A stretch of 64,000 nucleotides of DNA from RYN-230 sp963723595 (GCA_963723595.1 CAVRRQ010000006.1:372001-436000); one strand, 5' to 3'; shown: positions 44,135-53,384, numbered from the stretch's first letter. The notes: generated by a model from the letters alone, not told the origin. Numbers and translations: made by a program.

Positions 44135-45046
44135 ATGCGGATCTGCGTGGTCGGCTGCGGGGCGATCGGCAGCCTGTTCGCGGCGCACCTGGCGGCGCTC
44201 GGCGACGTCGAGGTCTGGGTGTTCGACGTGTCACAGACTCAGGTCCAGGCCATCAATGACCGCGGCCTGCGGTGTTCCGGGGTGCAGGCCGGGATGCACG
44301 GGATCCGGGCCCGCACCGACGGGGCCCAGATCCCGCCCTGCGAGTTCGGCATCGTGGCCACCAAATCCCTGCACACCGACGCCGCCCTGGCCGCCACCGC
44401 GGCCGCCTTCCAGGATGCGGCGGTGTGCAGCGTCCAGAACGGCGTGGGCAACGAGGAGATCGTCGCCCGGTACGTGCCCCGGGTGATCAGGGGCACCACG
44501 ATCGTGGCCGGTCACGTCCCGGCCCCGGGTGCCGTCCACCTGGACGCCCCGGGTGACACGTGGATCGGGCCGTTCGAGCCCCGGCCGGCCCGGATGGACG
44601 AGGTGCGCCAGCTGGCCGCCCTGCTCAACCGGGGCGGGTTGCCGACCACGGCCCTCGAGGACACCCGCGGTGCCCAGTGGACCAAACTGATCTTCAACTC
44701 CGCGACCAGCCCCGTGGCCACGCTGACCGGCCTGACCATGGGGCAGCTCGGTGAGATGGCCGGCGCCCGCGACCTGATCGCCGGCCTGGCAGCCGAAGGG
44801 TGCGCGGTGGCCCGGGCGCTCGGCATCACCCTGGACGACGATCCGCTGGCCATGATCGAGGAGGCCGTGACCCACGCGCACGGGCACCGCCCCAGCATGC
44901 TCCAGGACGTCCTGGCCCGGCGGCCTACCGAGATCGGCGTCCTCAACGGCGGCATCGTGCGGCGGGGCCTCGAAGCCGGTGTCCCCGTCCCCCTCAACCA
45001 GGCCGTCACGGCCCTGATCAACGGCCTGGAGCATTCCTGGGCGTAA
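44135..45046 (+). CDS. Ketopantoate reductase-like (ApbA/PanE) dehydrogenase
   Basis: 303 aa, intact. Rossmann motif VVGCGAIGSLFAAHLAALGD at the N-terminus, SVQNGVGNEEIV, catalytic Lys in GAQWTKLIFNSATSP, ApbA C-domain GHRPSMLQDVLARRPTEIGV with NGGIVRRG. A 2-oxo acid or 2-hydroxy acid reductase using NADPH; in a catabolic operon it need not act on ketopantoate. ATG 44135, five bases after the GlcG-like gene. Confidence 0.9.
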   Translation: MRICVVGCGAIGSLFAAHLAALGDVEVWVFDVSQTQVQAINDRGLRCSGVQAGMHGIRARTDGAQIPPCEFGIVATKSLHTDAALAATAAAFQDAAVCSVQNGVGNEEIVARYVPRVIRGTTIVAGHVPAPGAVHLDAPGDTWIGPFEPRPARMDEVRQLAALLNRGGLPTTALEDTRGAQWTKLIFNSATSPVATLTGLTMGQLGEMAGARDLIAGLAAEGCAVARALGITLDDDPLAMIEEAVTHAHGHRPSMLQDVLARRPTEIGVLNGGIVRRGLEAGVPVPLNQAVTALINGLEHSWA

Positions 45047-45348
45047 GCCGCTGCTGCGCGGCCTGTTCGAGCTGGCTGGTTCGGCTCATGCTAAAGTGCG
45101 AATGGATCAGCGCCGCTCACCGAATAAATGCCGCAGGTTTCGCCGGCATCCCGGTTTCGAGCGTTTCGCCTAAGGATCAAACTGTGGCCCCGTCGCGGGC
45201 CTGTCAGCGGTCCGTACTGCTTTCCCTTTTATTCGTGTAGCGCGGTCGGCCCGTACTCGGTCGGTCACGCGTAGGTTCCGACCGCGCGCAAGGCATCATT
45301 TGCGCTCATCCCGGCACCCCGGCCACAGAGAAACGTAGGAAGCAGAAG
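45047..45348. other. Intergenic region before GT4 gene
   Basis: No gene seen. 45085-45240 is less GC-rich than its surroundings and probably holds the promoter of the glycosyltransferase gene. I see no clear hairpin or operator. Confidence 0.5.
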
Positions 45349-46479
45349 TTGATATCGTTTATTTGGTCCCCGGGAAATCCCCTCCCCGCTGGCACCGGCG
45401 GCTCGGAGAACTACACCGTCGGCCAGGTCCGGGAGCTGACAAGGCGCGGCGTACCAGCGCAGGTGGTCACGGTCGGCCTGGGTGCCGGCGACGGCCGGAA
45501 GGACTTCACCGGCGTCCCGTTCCTGTCCCTGCCGACGCTGGCCGAGGTCCGGGAGCTCGACAGCACCATCGTCTTCGTCAACGAACCCCACCCTGTGCCA
45601 ACCAGGTATCCGGCGTTCCTGATCCTGCACAACCCACCGCCTATCCGGGAACGGGAGAAGGCGTTCGCCGTCGAGGGGACCAGGGATCGCACCCTGATCG
45701 CCACCAGCAAGTACGCGGCCGCGCTGTGGGCGAGTTACCTGGATGTCGACGTGGCGACGATCAGCGTCGTGTACCCATTCGCTGAACCGTGCTTCGCTGT
45801 GCAGTCCCGGCCGGGCGGCGAGGCCGGAAAGACCCGCGTCCTGTTCGCCGGCAGGCTGAGCCCGGAAAAAGGCATCTATACCCTGCTGGAGACCCTGCAC
45901 ATCGACATCATCGCGCAGGACCCGGCGCTCACGTTCACCGCGACGACAGCGGGCGCGGACAAGCCGCAGGGGAAAATCATCGAGCGGTTGCTCGGCGAGC
46001 ACCCCGGCATCTCCGTGGTCGCCACCTGCAAGACGCCGGACAGGATGGCGGCGCTGATGGGCGCCCACGACATCGTGGTGATGCCCTCCAACAGCCAGTA
46101 CTGGCACGAGACCTTCGGCATCGTCTCGATCGAGGCTCAGCACGCGGGTTGCCGGGTCATCGCCTCCGATGATGGTGGTCTGCCCGAGACCGACTGCGGC
46201 GGGGTGGTGCTGGTCAGGCCGGACAACGCCGAAGCGCTCGCCTGGGGTATTCGTGACGCCGTGGACAGCGGGCCGTTGTCGCTGGCCACCAGGCATAGCG
46301 CCGGGATGAGGTTCACCGTCGGGCAGTCCGTGGACACGCTGCTGAACGTATTCGCCCAGCCGCTGCCGATCGCGCCGGCGACCATTGTCCGGCAGCTCGA
46401 AGAGCTGATCCTGGCGCCCTCGGCGGAGGTGCCGCCCACCGTCAGCCCCAGCAACGCGCTGACCGAAAGCGCGGCGTAG
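45349..46479 (+). CDS. GT4-family glycosyltransferase
   Basis: 376 aa, intact. TTG 45349 follows GTAGGAAGCAG. A GT-B fold: N-domain FIWSPGNPLPAGTGGSENYT, C-domain VLFAGRLSPEKGIYTLLETL, and the donor-site E-x7-E in HETFGIVSIEAQHAGC followed by ASDDGGLPE. A retaining transferase, probably using UDP- or GDP-sugar; product unknown. No other polysaccharide genes are adjacent. It is followed by DUF222/HNH remnants. Confidence 0.9.
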   Translation: MISFIWSPGNPLPAGTGGSENYTVGQVRELTRRGVPAQVVTVGLGAGDGRKDFTGVPFLSLPTLAEVRELDSTIVFVNEPHPVPTRYPAFLILHNPPPIREREKAFAVEGTRDRTLIATSKYAAALWASYLDVDVATISVVYPFAEPCFAVQSRPGGEAGKTRVLFAGRLSPEKGIYTLLETLHIDIIAQDPALTFTATTAGADKPQGKIIERLLGEHPGISVVATCKTPDRMAALMGAHDIVVMPSNSQYWHETFGIVSIEAQHAGCRVIASDDGGLPETDCGGVVLVRPDNAEALAWGIRDAVDSGPLSLATRHSAGMRFTVGQSVDTLLNVFAQPLPIAPATIVRQLEELILAPSAEVPPTVSPSNALTESAA

Positions 46480-46501
46480 CCGGAACCCTACGGCATCGCG
46501 T

Positions 46502-46705
46502 TCATTCCCCGTACTGGACTGGGATGGTGGTGTAGGTGCGGTTTCCGGGGGTGGTCCAGGTGAGGGTGCCGGGGGCAGGGCTGGTGAGGGTCCAGCCGGG
46601 GGCTTGCTTGGTGTGGTGGTCGTGCCTGCAGGCGGGACGATGCTGATGTCCTCATATATGCCCGTTGAGCTGGGAGAACGGCCCGCTAGTTGAGGGGCAG
46701 GCCTC
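46502..46705 (-). pseudogene. 3' remnant of a DUF222/HNH endonuclease gene (copy A)
   Basis: The minus strand from about 46635 to the TGA at 46502-46504 encodes the end of a 13E12-type DUF222/HNH protein: CRHDHHTKQAPGWTLT, then SPAPGTLTWTTPGNRTYTTI and PVQYGE. Upstream (to ~46705) only a non-coding echo remains. The 75 bases 46630-46705 recur at 50172-50245 with about 80% identity. No intact HNH domain survives. Confidence 0.75.
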
Positions 46706-46921
46706 ATGTGAGATCCCCGCCGTTCCCCAGGCTGGTTGTGGGGGTCGCGTGCGGTGGTGGTCGGGGCTGCGGGTGGCCTCGCCGATGGCCTGGGCTCGTT
46801 CCTGCACGGCCGCGGGCTGTCGAGAACGCGGCGGTCCAGACTGCCGTGTCATGACTCCACGTTTTCGGGTGGAGTCACGGTCAGCCTGCGGTCCTGACAG
46901 TAGACGCGGGACGGACCGCAC
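46706..46921. other. Non-coding stretch with a hairpin
   Basis: No convincing gene. At 46852-46877 TGACTCCAC and GTGGAGTCA form a 9-bp stem with an 8-base loop, a possible terminator left from the mobile remnants around it. Confidence 0.5.
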
Positions 46922-47034
46922 GTGGCGGCCCAGCAGGCCTGCGGCAGCCCCCCGCAAGACCGGGAGGGGAAGCTCAGAAGAGGTCAGGCAAGTCCTTGCT
47001 CCAGGTGTGTGGTTATGACTTGCTAGCGGGACTG
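46922..47034 (-). repeat. DUF222/HNH-derived repeat, copy B
   Basis: About 105 bases align with 53592-53702 at roughly 80-85% identity, ending in the core GTGTGTGGTTATGACTTGCT (46999-47018). The core is a decayed version of the HNH zinc-site coding sequence: where copy A encodes C-R-H-D-H-H-T, this one reads S-K-S-stop-P-H-T on the minus strand. 47035-47211 shows no gene. Confidence 0.75.
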
Positions 47035-47211
47035 TGCCCGCATTCTCAGCAGGCAGTGGCGAGTGCAGTTGTCCCGGAGATGGCGCGCCGATGCGCGGAG
47101 CCCCTGATTACCGAAGATATGAGCAGGCCGGCCGGCGGATGGTTGCTGCGGCTTCGCGGCGGGGAGCCGCCAGAGGAAGCACCTTTCCCCGGCTGTCGGC
47201 GGTGTGTCAGT

Positions 47212-47769
47212 TCAGGGCATGTTGGGGTGCTCGGCGTCGTGGTCTCGGTACTCCCCGAGCAGGTCCGGCTGTGCAGACATCGTTTGGGTGGCCAGGTCGT
47301 GTACCCGCTGGGCGAATGCGTGTTCCTGCTCGGCGGTCGGTGGTCGCTGTGCTCCGGGCGGAGGCAGGGTAGTGCTGGTCGCCGGCGTGCCGAGCATGGC
47401 GATTTCCAGGTCGAGGGCGGCGGGAACGTAGAAATTCAGGACCCGTGCGGTCTCGGTCGTGACGGCGAAGGCGTGCGGGGTGCCGGCGGGGATGCGCACG
47501 AGCTGGCCCCGGGTTCCGGTGATGACCTGGTCTCCGAGCTGGAGGGCCATCTCGCCGTCGAGGATGTAGAAGACTTCCTCGCCCTGGTCGTGGACATGCG
47601 GGGGCGGGCCGGCCTTGGCCGGCATGAGCTGCTCCATCAGGGAGTATGTGCCGCGGGTGGACTCACCAGAGATCAGCGGAGTCCACAAGATTCCCATCTG
47701 CCAGAAGCCGGCGGCGGTCTTGGCGCTGGCCACCAGGGACGCGGCGTCGGAGGAGGTTTCGTCGGGCAT
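47212..47769 (-). CDS. Cupin_2 domain protein
   Basis: 185 aa, intact, start ATG 47767-47769. A single beta-barrel cupin: motif 1 PPPHVHDQGEEVFYILDG (H-x-H-x4-E-x6-G), motif 2 VRIPAGTPHAFAV. The metal ligands are complete, so dioxygenase, isomerase or sensor functions are all possible. The C-terminal 60 residues are helical (EQEHAFAQRVHDLATQ). Divergent from a TetR gene across a perfect palindrome, hence very likely its target. Confidence 0.9.
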   Translation of the reverse strand: MPDETSSDAASLVASAKTAAGFWQMGILWTPLISGESTRGTYSLMEQLMPAKAGPPPHVHDQGEEVFYILDGEMALQLGDQVITGTRGQLVRIPAGTPHAFAVTTETARVLNFYVPAALDLEIAMLGTPATSTTLPPPGAQRPPTAEQEHAFAQRVHDLATQTMSAQPDLLGEYRDHDAEHPNMP

Positions 47770-47864
47770 GGCTGCTCCTTTGATTGGTGATATGCGCGGT
47801 TCCAGCCGTGCATATCCCGTACGGGTCTGGTTGCGGGCCGCCGGCCCCCGGGCGCGGCCTATCA

Positions 47865-47890
47865 TCTCGCGAGGGTACACCCTCGCGAGA
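47865..47890. promoter_or_regulatory. 26-bp perfect palindrome, TetR operator candidate
   Basis: Arms TCTCGCGAGGGT and ACCCTCGCGAGA with a 2-base centre lie in the 161-base divergent gap between the cupin and TetR genes, 40 bases before the TetR start. Perfect symmetry over 12-bp arms is typical of TetR autoregulatory operators. Confidence 0.85.
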
Positions 47891-47930
47891 TCCCCTACCC
47901 TCCCGCCCTCGTGCGGTAGCCTCATGAGCC

Positions 47931-48593
47931 ATGACCCCTGCGGGCCAGATACTCACCGGCGGCGGCCCTCCCGGGCCAGCGGTGTCCCAGCGGGTGCGCC
48001 AGAAGGAGCGGACCCGGGCGGCCCTCATCGCCGCGGCGCGTCGGCTGATCCTGGACGGGGCTGGCATCACCATGATGGGCGCGGCCACCGCGGTGGGAGT
48101 GTCCGAGGCGACGGCTTACCGGCACTTCCCCGACCTGCCTTCCCTGCTGCGGGAGGCTTTTGCCGGGTTGTGGCCGGACATCCCCGAGGACCTAGCACGC
48201 GCGGGTGACTATGGTGACGTCCCTGAGCGGGTGGCTCAGGCCACCGATTTCCTCCTGCGCAATGTGGTCAGGATGCGGGGGGCGGTCCGTGCGATGATCG
48301 CTTCCACGATCACGCGGGACGAAGTGACCTTCCCGCGCCCCGGGAAGCAGTTCAGCCTGATCGACCTTGCTGTCGCCCCGCTGGAGCGGCCCGGCGCCAT
48401 GGAACCGGGCAGGCTCACCCAGCTCAAGCTCGACCTTGCCGTGATCATGAGCGCGGAAGCCCTGTTCACCCTGACCGACCTGGCCGGGCTAGCCCCTCAG
48501 GACGCGATTGCCAGCGTTGTGCACACCGCGCGGACCATCACCGAGGCCGCCATGCAGGCCCCGGCGTCGGCCTCGGCCCACCTGCCGACCTGA
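47931..48593 (+). CDS. TetR-family transcriptional regulator
   Basis: 220 aa, intact. HTH: RTRAALIAAARRLILDGAGI, MMGAATAVGVSEATAYRHFP, DLPSLLREAF. The C-terminal ligand domain is less typical (ERVAQATDFLLRNVVRMRGA, MSAEALFTLTDLAGLAPQDA). It likely represses itself and the divergent cupin gene through the palindrome at 47865-47890. ATG 47931 is used; ATG 47924 is out of frame. Confidence 0.93.
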   Translation: MTPAGQILTGGGPPGPAVSQRVRQKERTRAALIAAARRLILDGAGITMMGAATAVGVSEATAYRHFPDLPSLLREAFAGLWPDIPEDLARAGDYGDVPERVAQATDFLLRNVVRMRGAVRAMIASTITRDEVTFPRPGKQFSLIDLAVAPLERPGAMEPGRLTQLKLDLAVIMSAEALFTLTDLAGLAPQDAIASVVHTARTITEAAMQAPASASAHLPT

Positions 48594-48630
48594 TGCCTGG
48601 CCCTAACACTTATCCAGGCCATCGACCACG

Positions 48631-48660
48631 ACCTGTGTGGTTACCACTAGCTGGTGGGTT
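48631..48660 (-). repeat. Diverged HNH-derived repeat core (copy E)
   Basis: CTGTGTGGTTACCACTAGCT plus flanks matches the core of the repeats at 46999, 50153 and 53678 at about 22 of 28 positions. Remaining sequence 48594-48770 holds no gene. Confidence 0.45.
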
Positions 48661-48770
48661 AAAGCGGCATGACCAGTTCAGGAATTTGGGGATCGTAGCC
48701 GTCGAGTTGAGGGCAAGAACCTCCTGGCGAACGTCTCTGGCATGGGCCCATGGGGCCCACGGCTACGTGG

Positions 48771-49830
48771 TCAGCCGAGCTCGGAGACGGGAATCGTGTG
48801 CCGCGGGGCGGTGATGTGCTGCGGCTGGCCGATCCCGGAGTAGGTCAGCGTGGCCTCGGTGACGTCGGTTTCGCGACGTATCTGGACCGCGTTCTGCTGG
48901 GCCTGCAGGACGCGGTTCCGTGCGGCATTCCACACGCTGGCCGGACCCCGCTTCCCCGTCCGCTGGTACTGATGGAACAGCTTTCTCCACGCGCTCTCCG
49001 CCCGCCGGAGTTCCCGAGTCGCGGCCCTGCTGACCGGCTTGCCGGTATCGACCCTTACAATGCCGCGGAACGTGATGGCCATGCGGTGCACGACCTGGTG
49101 CCGGTCGGCCCACACTTCCAGCGACACGACCGGCAACCCTCCGGGGTGCACGCCGGGCAGGAAGCGGAAGATCTTCACGCGCCCCGGATCGGTGGCCCGC
49201 AGCACCGTCAGCCGCACGCCGCCACGCATCTGGTGGCCGGCGGCCTGGAACCGCGCGGGGGGTGCCAGGCGGCGCAGCAGGGTGCGCGGGTCAGGCAGCT
49301 CAGTGAAAATGAGGCCGGGCTCGCCGGGGTGCGGGTCGTGGACCCATTGCCACCGGCCGTGCACCTTGGCGGTGAAGTATCCCTGCCCGTCCACGATGCG
49401 GTTGGTGAGGGCGTCGCCTGGCTGGAGTCCCCCTTCGGCGGGCACGGTCGTGGCCAGGTTCTCAGCCCAGTTCTTGCCCGAGAACGTGATGCCACCGCCG
49501 CCGTAAGCCTGGAGAACGCCGCCCAGGGTCCCCCGCCAGGTGACCCGGGCCTGGCCCGAGAGCGGCGGCTGGGCGGGAGTGCGGGCCCCCGCGGACCGCG
49601 CCCCGCCCCGGGCCGCAAAGGGATCCCAGCGTCCTCCGCTGACGGTAGCCAGCGATGGCTTGACGGGGAGAGGAGCTGGGGCCCCTTCGACTCCGGGGAC
49701 AGGGAGGTTGCTCTTCCTCTCCGGCGCCTTCCTGATCGTCGGGGGCGGCTGCCAGGCTGTCCTGGCTTGGCTGGACGGTGCCTGCTCAAAGGCGGACGAC
49801 GGGTGACGCGCATCGCTCTCGCAGCGCCCG
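48771..49830 (-). CDS. Hypothetical protein, start uncertain
   Basis: An open minus-strand frame extends to 50090, but the part beyond about 49830 overlaps another gene. The last ~270 residues look like a real folded domain: VTWRGTLGGVLQAYGGGGIT, YFTAKVHGRWQWVHDPHPGE, LIFTELPDPRTLLRRLAPPA, VKIFRFLPGVHPGGLPVVSL, MAITFRGIVRVDTGKPVSRA. Before it is a Pro-rich linker (NLPVPGVEGAPAPLPVKPS), suggesting an exported or cell-wall-linked protein whose signal segment is missing or frameshifted. I recognise no family. Confidence 0.55.
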
Positions 49831-49881
49831 ACCCGTTCCTTCGCTCGGGCGCCGGCTGCCCTTAGTGGCAGTATTACCGCT

Positions 49882-50121
49882 ATGAGAGATCCTGCCGGCC
49901 TGGTGCTGGCAGTGGCCAGCCTCCTGGTGCTAGTTAACGTGGGCATGACCCTGTACCGGGTTAACGCCGACTGGGATCGCCGCGCTGCCCACGCCAGGCT
50001 CGACTGGCGCGGCCGGCTCGTGATCGCCTTCCGGGAGCACCGGCGGCTCACGACGGTACAGGCAGCCTTTTTGCTGGCGGCCTTAACCATGTACTGCGTT
50101 TACCTAGCGCTGACGCTGTAA
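49882..50121 (+). CDS. Small two-helix membrane protein
   Basis: 79 aa. ATG 49882; no Shine-Dalgarno. Two hydrophobic helices, GLVLAVASLLVLVNVGMTLY and LTTVQAAFLLAALTMYCVYL, joined by a basic loop (RRAAHARLDWRGRLVIAFRE). Convergent or divergent partners are unclear. Possibly a membrane accessory protein; no family recognised. Confidence 0.55.
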   Translation: MRDPAGLVLAVASLLVLVNVGMTLYRVNADWDRRAAHARLDWRGRLVIAFREHRRLTTVQAAFLLAALTMYCVYLALTL

Positions 50122-51035
50122 GAGCGGGCAGACGCCGTAAGCCGCCGCCAGGTGTGTGGTTATGACTTGCTGGCGGGACAATGCTGACGTCCTCATATAT
50201 GCCGGTTGAGCTGGGAGAACGGTCCGCTGGTTAACAGATAGACCGCATGTGAGCGAAGATCTTCAGCGCTGCCCGCCCGGCAGCGAATAAATCACGCTGT
50301 TCACGTCCTCTCGCTTCACCAGGACATCCCTGGCCTTGGAACGCTCGCTCGGCCTGACGATGCTGCGGCTCTCTAGTAGGTCCATCAGCCGGCGTGGTTG
50401 GATCCCCGGGCCGGTGCAATGAACGCCACCGCCGCGGCACAGTGCGCGGACGGAGGTATGTCACCCGGAATGGATCCCAGAGCCGGATCACCCCGCCGGA
50501 GACGTCTTGGGCTCGACGGCCCCCGGCCTTCCGATCCGTAGGTACCCGTAAGGCTTCCAGCCTCGTTCGGATCAGTCTGCGCGCTCCGCTGTGTGCTCCT
50601 CGGCGGTTCATTGCGTCCGAAGCGGTGGAAGATCGTTTGTCGGGATGACTCCCAGCGTGGCTTCCAGTCGTCGGCGCTGATCCCCGGTCCGACAGCCCAG
50701 CCGGGCCGTGTAAGCAACCCGCGCGAAATGTGCGGATTGTGTTAGCACGAGCTGGGAGCTGGGTAGTGAGGAGCGACGACATCACGAAAGCCGCGATGGG
50801 CGGGAGAGCGAAGAACTGGCGAGGTGGCGGAGGCAAGGCGGATAATCCTGACCGTAGCCCAGCAATGCCGCCAAGCTGGATGTGTCACCTGAGCAAGTCG
50901 AAACCCCTCGGTAAGCGGAGCAGGCTGATCTTCGCACGGCAGCCCCAACTTGGAGTTTGCGAGGACCTCAGACCTCCGCCTGTAGCCCCCGGACTTGCTG
51001 GTACGCGCGCGCCCATGCGTCAGAGAAGAGATCCA
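50122..51035. other. Gene-poor stretch with HNH-derived repeat copy C
   Basis: 50150-50245 joins both repeat parts: the core GTGTGTGGTTATGACTTGCT (50153-50172) followed directly by the 75-base block shared with copy A. The rest (50246-51035) has lower GC in places and several short open frames on both strands without ribosome sites or recognisable homology. Probably decayed mobile DNA. Confidence 0.6.
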
Positions 51036-51473
51036 ATGAGCATCGCCGCCCTGATCACTTGGATCATCACCGCTCTCGCCGGCCTCTATCTTCTCACCAT
51101 CTGGCTCATTGAATACGACCGCGAGTTCCAGAGCGCCGCCGCCACCCGCTTGCCAGTGCCGGTTATTTCCGCTCACGCGCTGCTCGCTGTTGGCGGCCTG
51201 GTGTTGTGGAGCGCCTTCCTTCTCGTGGATCAGGAGCGGCTTGCCTGGGCCACGGTCGCCGTCCTGGGCACCGTCGCCGTCCTGGGCCTGATCATGGCGG
51301 TCCGCTGGATCCGCGTGTACCGCACCGTGGCTGATCCTGGCACGCGTGCCAGGATCACCACCGTCCCTCCGGAACGGCACTTCCCGTTGCCGGTCGTCGT
51401 CGCCCACGGCATCCTGGCCGTCACCACCCTCGTTTTGGTGCTACTCACCGCGCTTAGCGCCGGCCGGAGGTGA
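51036..51473 (+). CDS. Small integral membrane protein, four predicted helices
   Basis: 145 aa. ATG 51036 follows AGAGAAGAG. Hydrophobic segments: IAALITWIITALAGLYLLTI, VISAHALLAVGGLVLWSAFL, WATVAVLGTVAVLGLIMAVR, PVVVAHGILAVTTLVLVLLT. His residues lie at similar places in helices 2 and 4 (SAHALLAVGG, VAHGILAVTT), giving an internal pseudo-repeat and a possible b-type haem or metal pair. It precedes the Tat-exported DyP-like gene by 315 bases; a link is possible. Confidence 0.7.
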   Translation: MSIAALITWIITALAGLYLLTIWLIEYDREFQSAAATRLPVPVISAHALLAVGGLVLWSAFLLVDQERLAWATVAVLGTVAVLGLIMAVRWIRVYRTVADPGTRARITTVPPERHFPLPVVVAHGILAVTTLVLVLLTALSAGRR

Positions 51474-51788
51474 CCGGCCACCTTCCGAGGCTGCCCGCCA
51501 GCCTGGCCGAACCGGAGCGCGATGCCCGCACGGGCTAGGTGCGGCTTTGCCAATGAGCGCACCAGAACGCTACCGCCGGCCGCGCAAAGCCCGGCTCGCC
51601 CGGTACGCCAGCCGACGCGGGACGGCCCACGTCCACCGCGGATGTAACCGTCGCTCACGGCCACGCCAGGTACGGTCTGGACGACATGAATCCAATCGGT
51701 TGAATCCCAATCAATCCTGGGCACCTCTTGGTTACCCTTCCAAGGTGGCCGTGGACCCTGGCCTTGCGGGCCGCGGGAGGGAGATCGA
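51474..51788. other. Intergenic region before DyP-like gene
   Basis: No gene seen. GGGAGGGAGATCGA just before GTG 51789 is the ribosome binding site of the next gene. No operator or hairpin stands out. Confidence 0.5.
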
Positions 51789-53321
51789 GTGAGTTTCACG
51801 CGCAGGCGTTTCCTGGTGAGTTCGGCCCAAGCTGGCGGCGTGGGCGCCGTGCTGGGGTCGGTGGGCATCTATGAGCTAGTAGACCTCATCACCGGCAGGG
51901 GGGTCCGACCGGCGATGGCCGCCACCAGACTGCCCCCCGAACAGCACCTGATGAATCTGCAGACGATCCCGGTCGACTTCAAGGGAATACAGAAGAACCA
52001 GAAGCAGTCGGTGAACGTCGTGGTACCCCCGCTGCATTTCCAGGTGGTAACGGCCACGCTCAACGTGCCGGCCGCCGCGGCCTCCATCGCGAGCGCCAAG
52101 CAGGTCCTCGACACCACCCTCAACCGGCTGGATCAGGACTATGACCCGACCACCCCCGCAGGGCTCGGCGTCACCGTCGCCTGGAGCCTGCCCTACTTCA
52201 GTACCTACATCCCCGTGCTCAGCCAGAGTTCCGCCTACTTCCCGGCCGGCACCACCTATCCCCACTACCTGCCGGTTGACAACCGTGCCTCGGCCACCGC
52301 GGGAAGCACCGTCCGGGCCCTGCTGGACGCCACCCAGTTCCCGAGCGACGCGCCGCCGTCCGGCTTCCCGGGTGCGCCTGATGTGCGGCTGGAAGGAAAT
52401 CACCTCGCGGTCCTGCTGCGCAGCGACTCGCTGGATAACGTCACCGCGGGCGCCAATGCCATCTTCGGCACCGGCGCCGGCCAGGCAGGACATCTTTTCA
52501 CGGTGACCAGCATCCGCAAGGGCTTCGTCGGCGGCGGCTTCAGCGGCAACCAGAGCCTGCCCAAGCAGATGGCGATGAGCGGCGGCATCCCGGGCGCCAG
52601 CAGCATCCCGGACAACGCCGAGCTGTTCATGGGCTTTGCCTCGACGCAGGCCGACTCCATCGGACAGGGCGTTATCGCGAACATGGAAACCATCCCGGGC
52701 CTCACCGACCAGTGGCCCGGCGGCTACTTCATGAACGGCACCGCGATGCACCTGTCCCATCTGTACCTAGACCTGGCGGGTTGGTACAACCTGAAGGACA
52801 CCAGCCGCGTGCACCAGGCCTTCGACACGAGCCTGAAGGTGCCGACGCCGACACAGGTCGTGCCCGAAGGCCCCGCGCAAACCAAGACTGAGTCGCAGGT
52901 CAGCAACGACCTGCAGGCTAACGGGGCAGTCGGGCACAGCGAGACACTGCAGCCGGCGACCAGGCTGGCCTCTGCGATCAAGGACAACTACGGCAACTCC
53001 TACGTCGCGGGTACGTCGATCCCGCAGCGAAGCGACTTCGACTCACTGGACAACCCTTTCTTCTACACCTCGGACCCGGCCGGTGACGGCTACTCCAATA
53101 CGCCGGCCGCCAGCCTGCACTTCGTGGTCTTCACGCCTACCAGCGATGCATTCCACCGGGCCCGGCTGGCCATGGACGGGCGCTATCCCGGGGGAGCCAG
53201 CCTCAACCTCAACGTACGCACGCAGGCCGGCTTCAACCAGTTCCTGCACACCACTCACCGCCAGAACTTCCTGGTGCCGCCCCGGGCACGTCGCTCCTTT
53301 CCCCTAGCCGAATACCTGTAG
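51789..53321 (+). CDS. Tat-exported DyP-like peroxidase-fold protein
   Basis: 510 aa, intact, GTG start. The twin-arginine signal MSFTRRRFLVSSAQAGGVGA with RRRFLV and a cleavage site near AMAA shows export in folded form. The body resembles diverged dye-decolourising peroxidases: FQVVTATLNVPAAAASIASA, GNHLAVLLRSDSLDNVTAGA, ELFMGFASTQADSIGQG, YFMNGTAMHLSHLYLDL, GHSETLQPATRLASAIKDNY (His as possible haem ligand), and a DyP-style end LHFVVFTPTSDAFHRARLAM, NQFLHTTHRQNFLVPP. The canonical GxxDG motif is not obvious, so peroxidase activity is uncertain. Haem or another cofactor loaded in the cytoplasm would explain Tat use. Confidence 0.65.
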   Translation: MSFTRRRFLVSSAQAGGVGAVLGSVGIYELVDLITGRGVRPAMAATRLPPEQHLMNLQTIPVDFKGIQKNQKQSVNVVVPPLHFQVVTATLNVPAAAASIASAKQVLDTTLNRLDQDYDPTTPAGLGVTVAWSLPYFSTYIPVLSQSSAYFPAGTTYPHYLPVDNRASATAGSTVRALLDATQFPSDAPPSGFPGAPDVRLEGNHLAVLLRSDSLDNVTAGANAIFGTGAGQAGHLFTVTSIRKGFVGGGFSGNQSLPKQMAMSGGIPGASSIPDNAELFMGFASTQADSIGQGVIANMETIPGLTDQWPGGYFMNGTAMHLSHLYLDLAGWYNLKDTSRVHQAFDTSLKVPTPTQVVPEGPAQTKTESQVSNDLQANGAVGHSETLQPATRLASAIKDNYGNSYVAGTSIPQRSDFDSLDNPFFYTSDPAGDGYSNTPAASLHFVVFTPTSDAFHRARLAMDGRYPGGASLNLNVRTQAGFNQFLHTTHRQNFLVPPRARRSFPLAEYL

Positions 53322-53384
53322 TCCCCGACGCATCGGGAACGCTCAGGCCGGGCGGACCTGCGTAATGAGTCACCCGGGGTTTCC

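Noticed and set aside
46999..47018. tRNA or attachment-site core
   Set aside because: The repeated 20-mer does not fold as a tRNA and is explained as decayed HNH coding sequence.
49540..49806. 88-aa plus-strand membrane ORF
   Set aside because: Antisense to the minus-strand hypothetical gene; one hydrophobic run only and no ribosome site.
50231..50836. 201-aa minus-strand ORF
   Set aside because: No start context, atypical codon use and overlap with the HNH-derived repeat; likely chance frame in decayed DNA.
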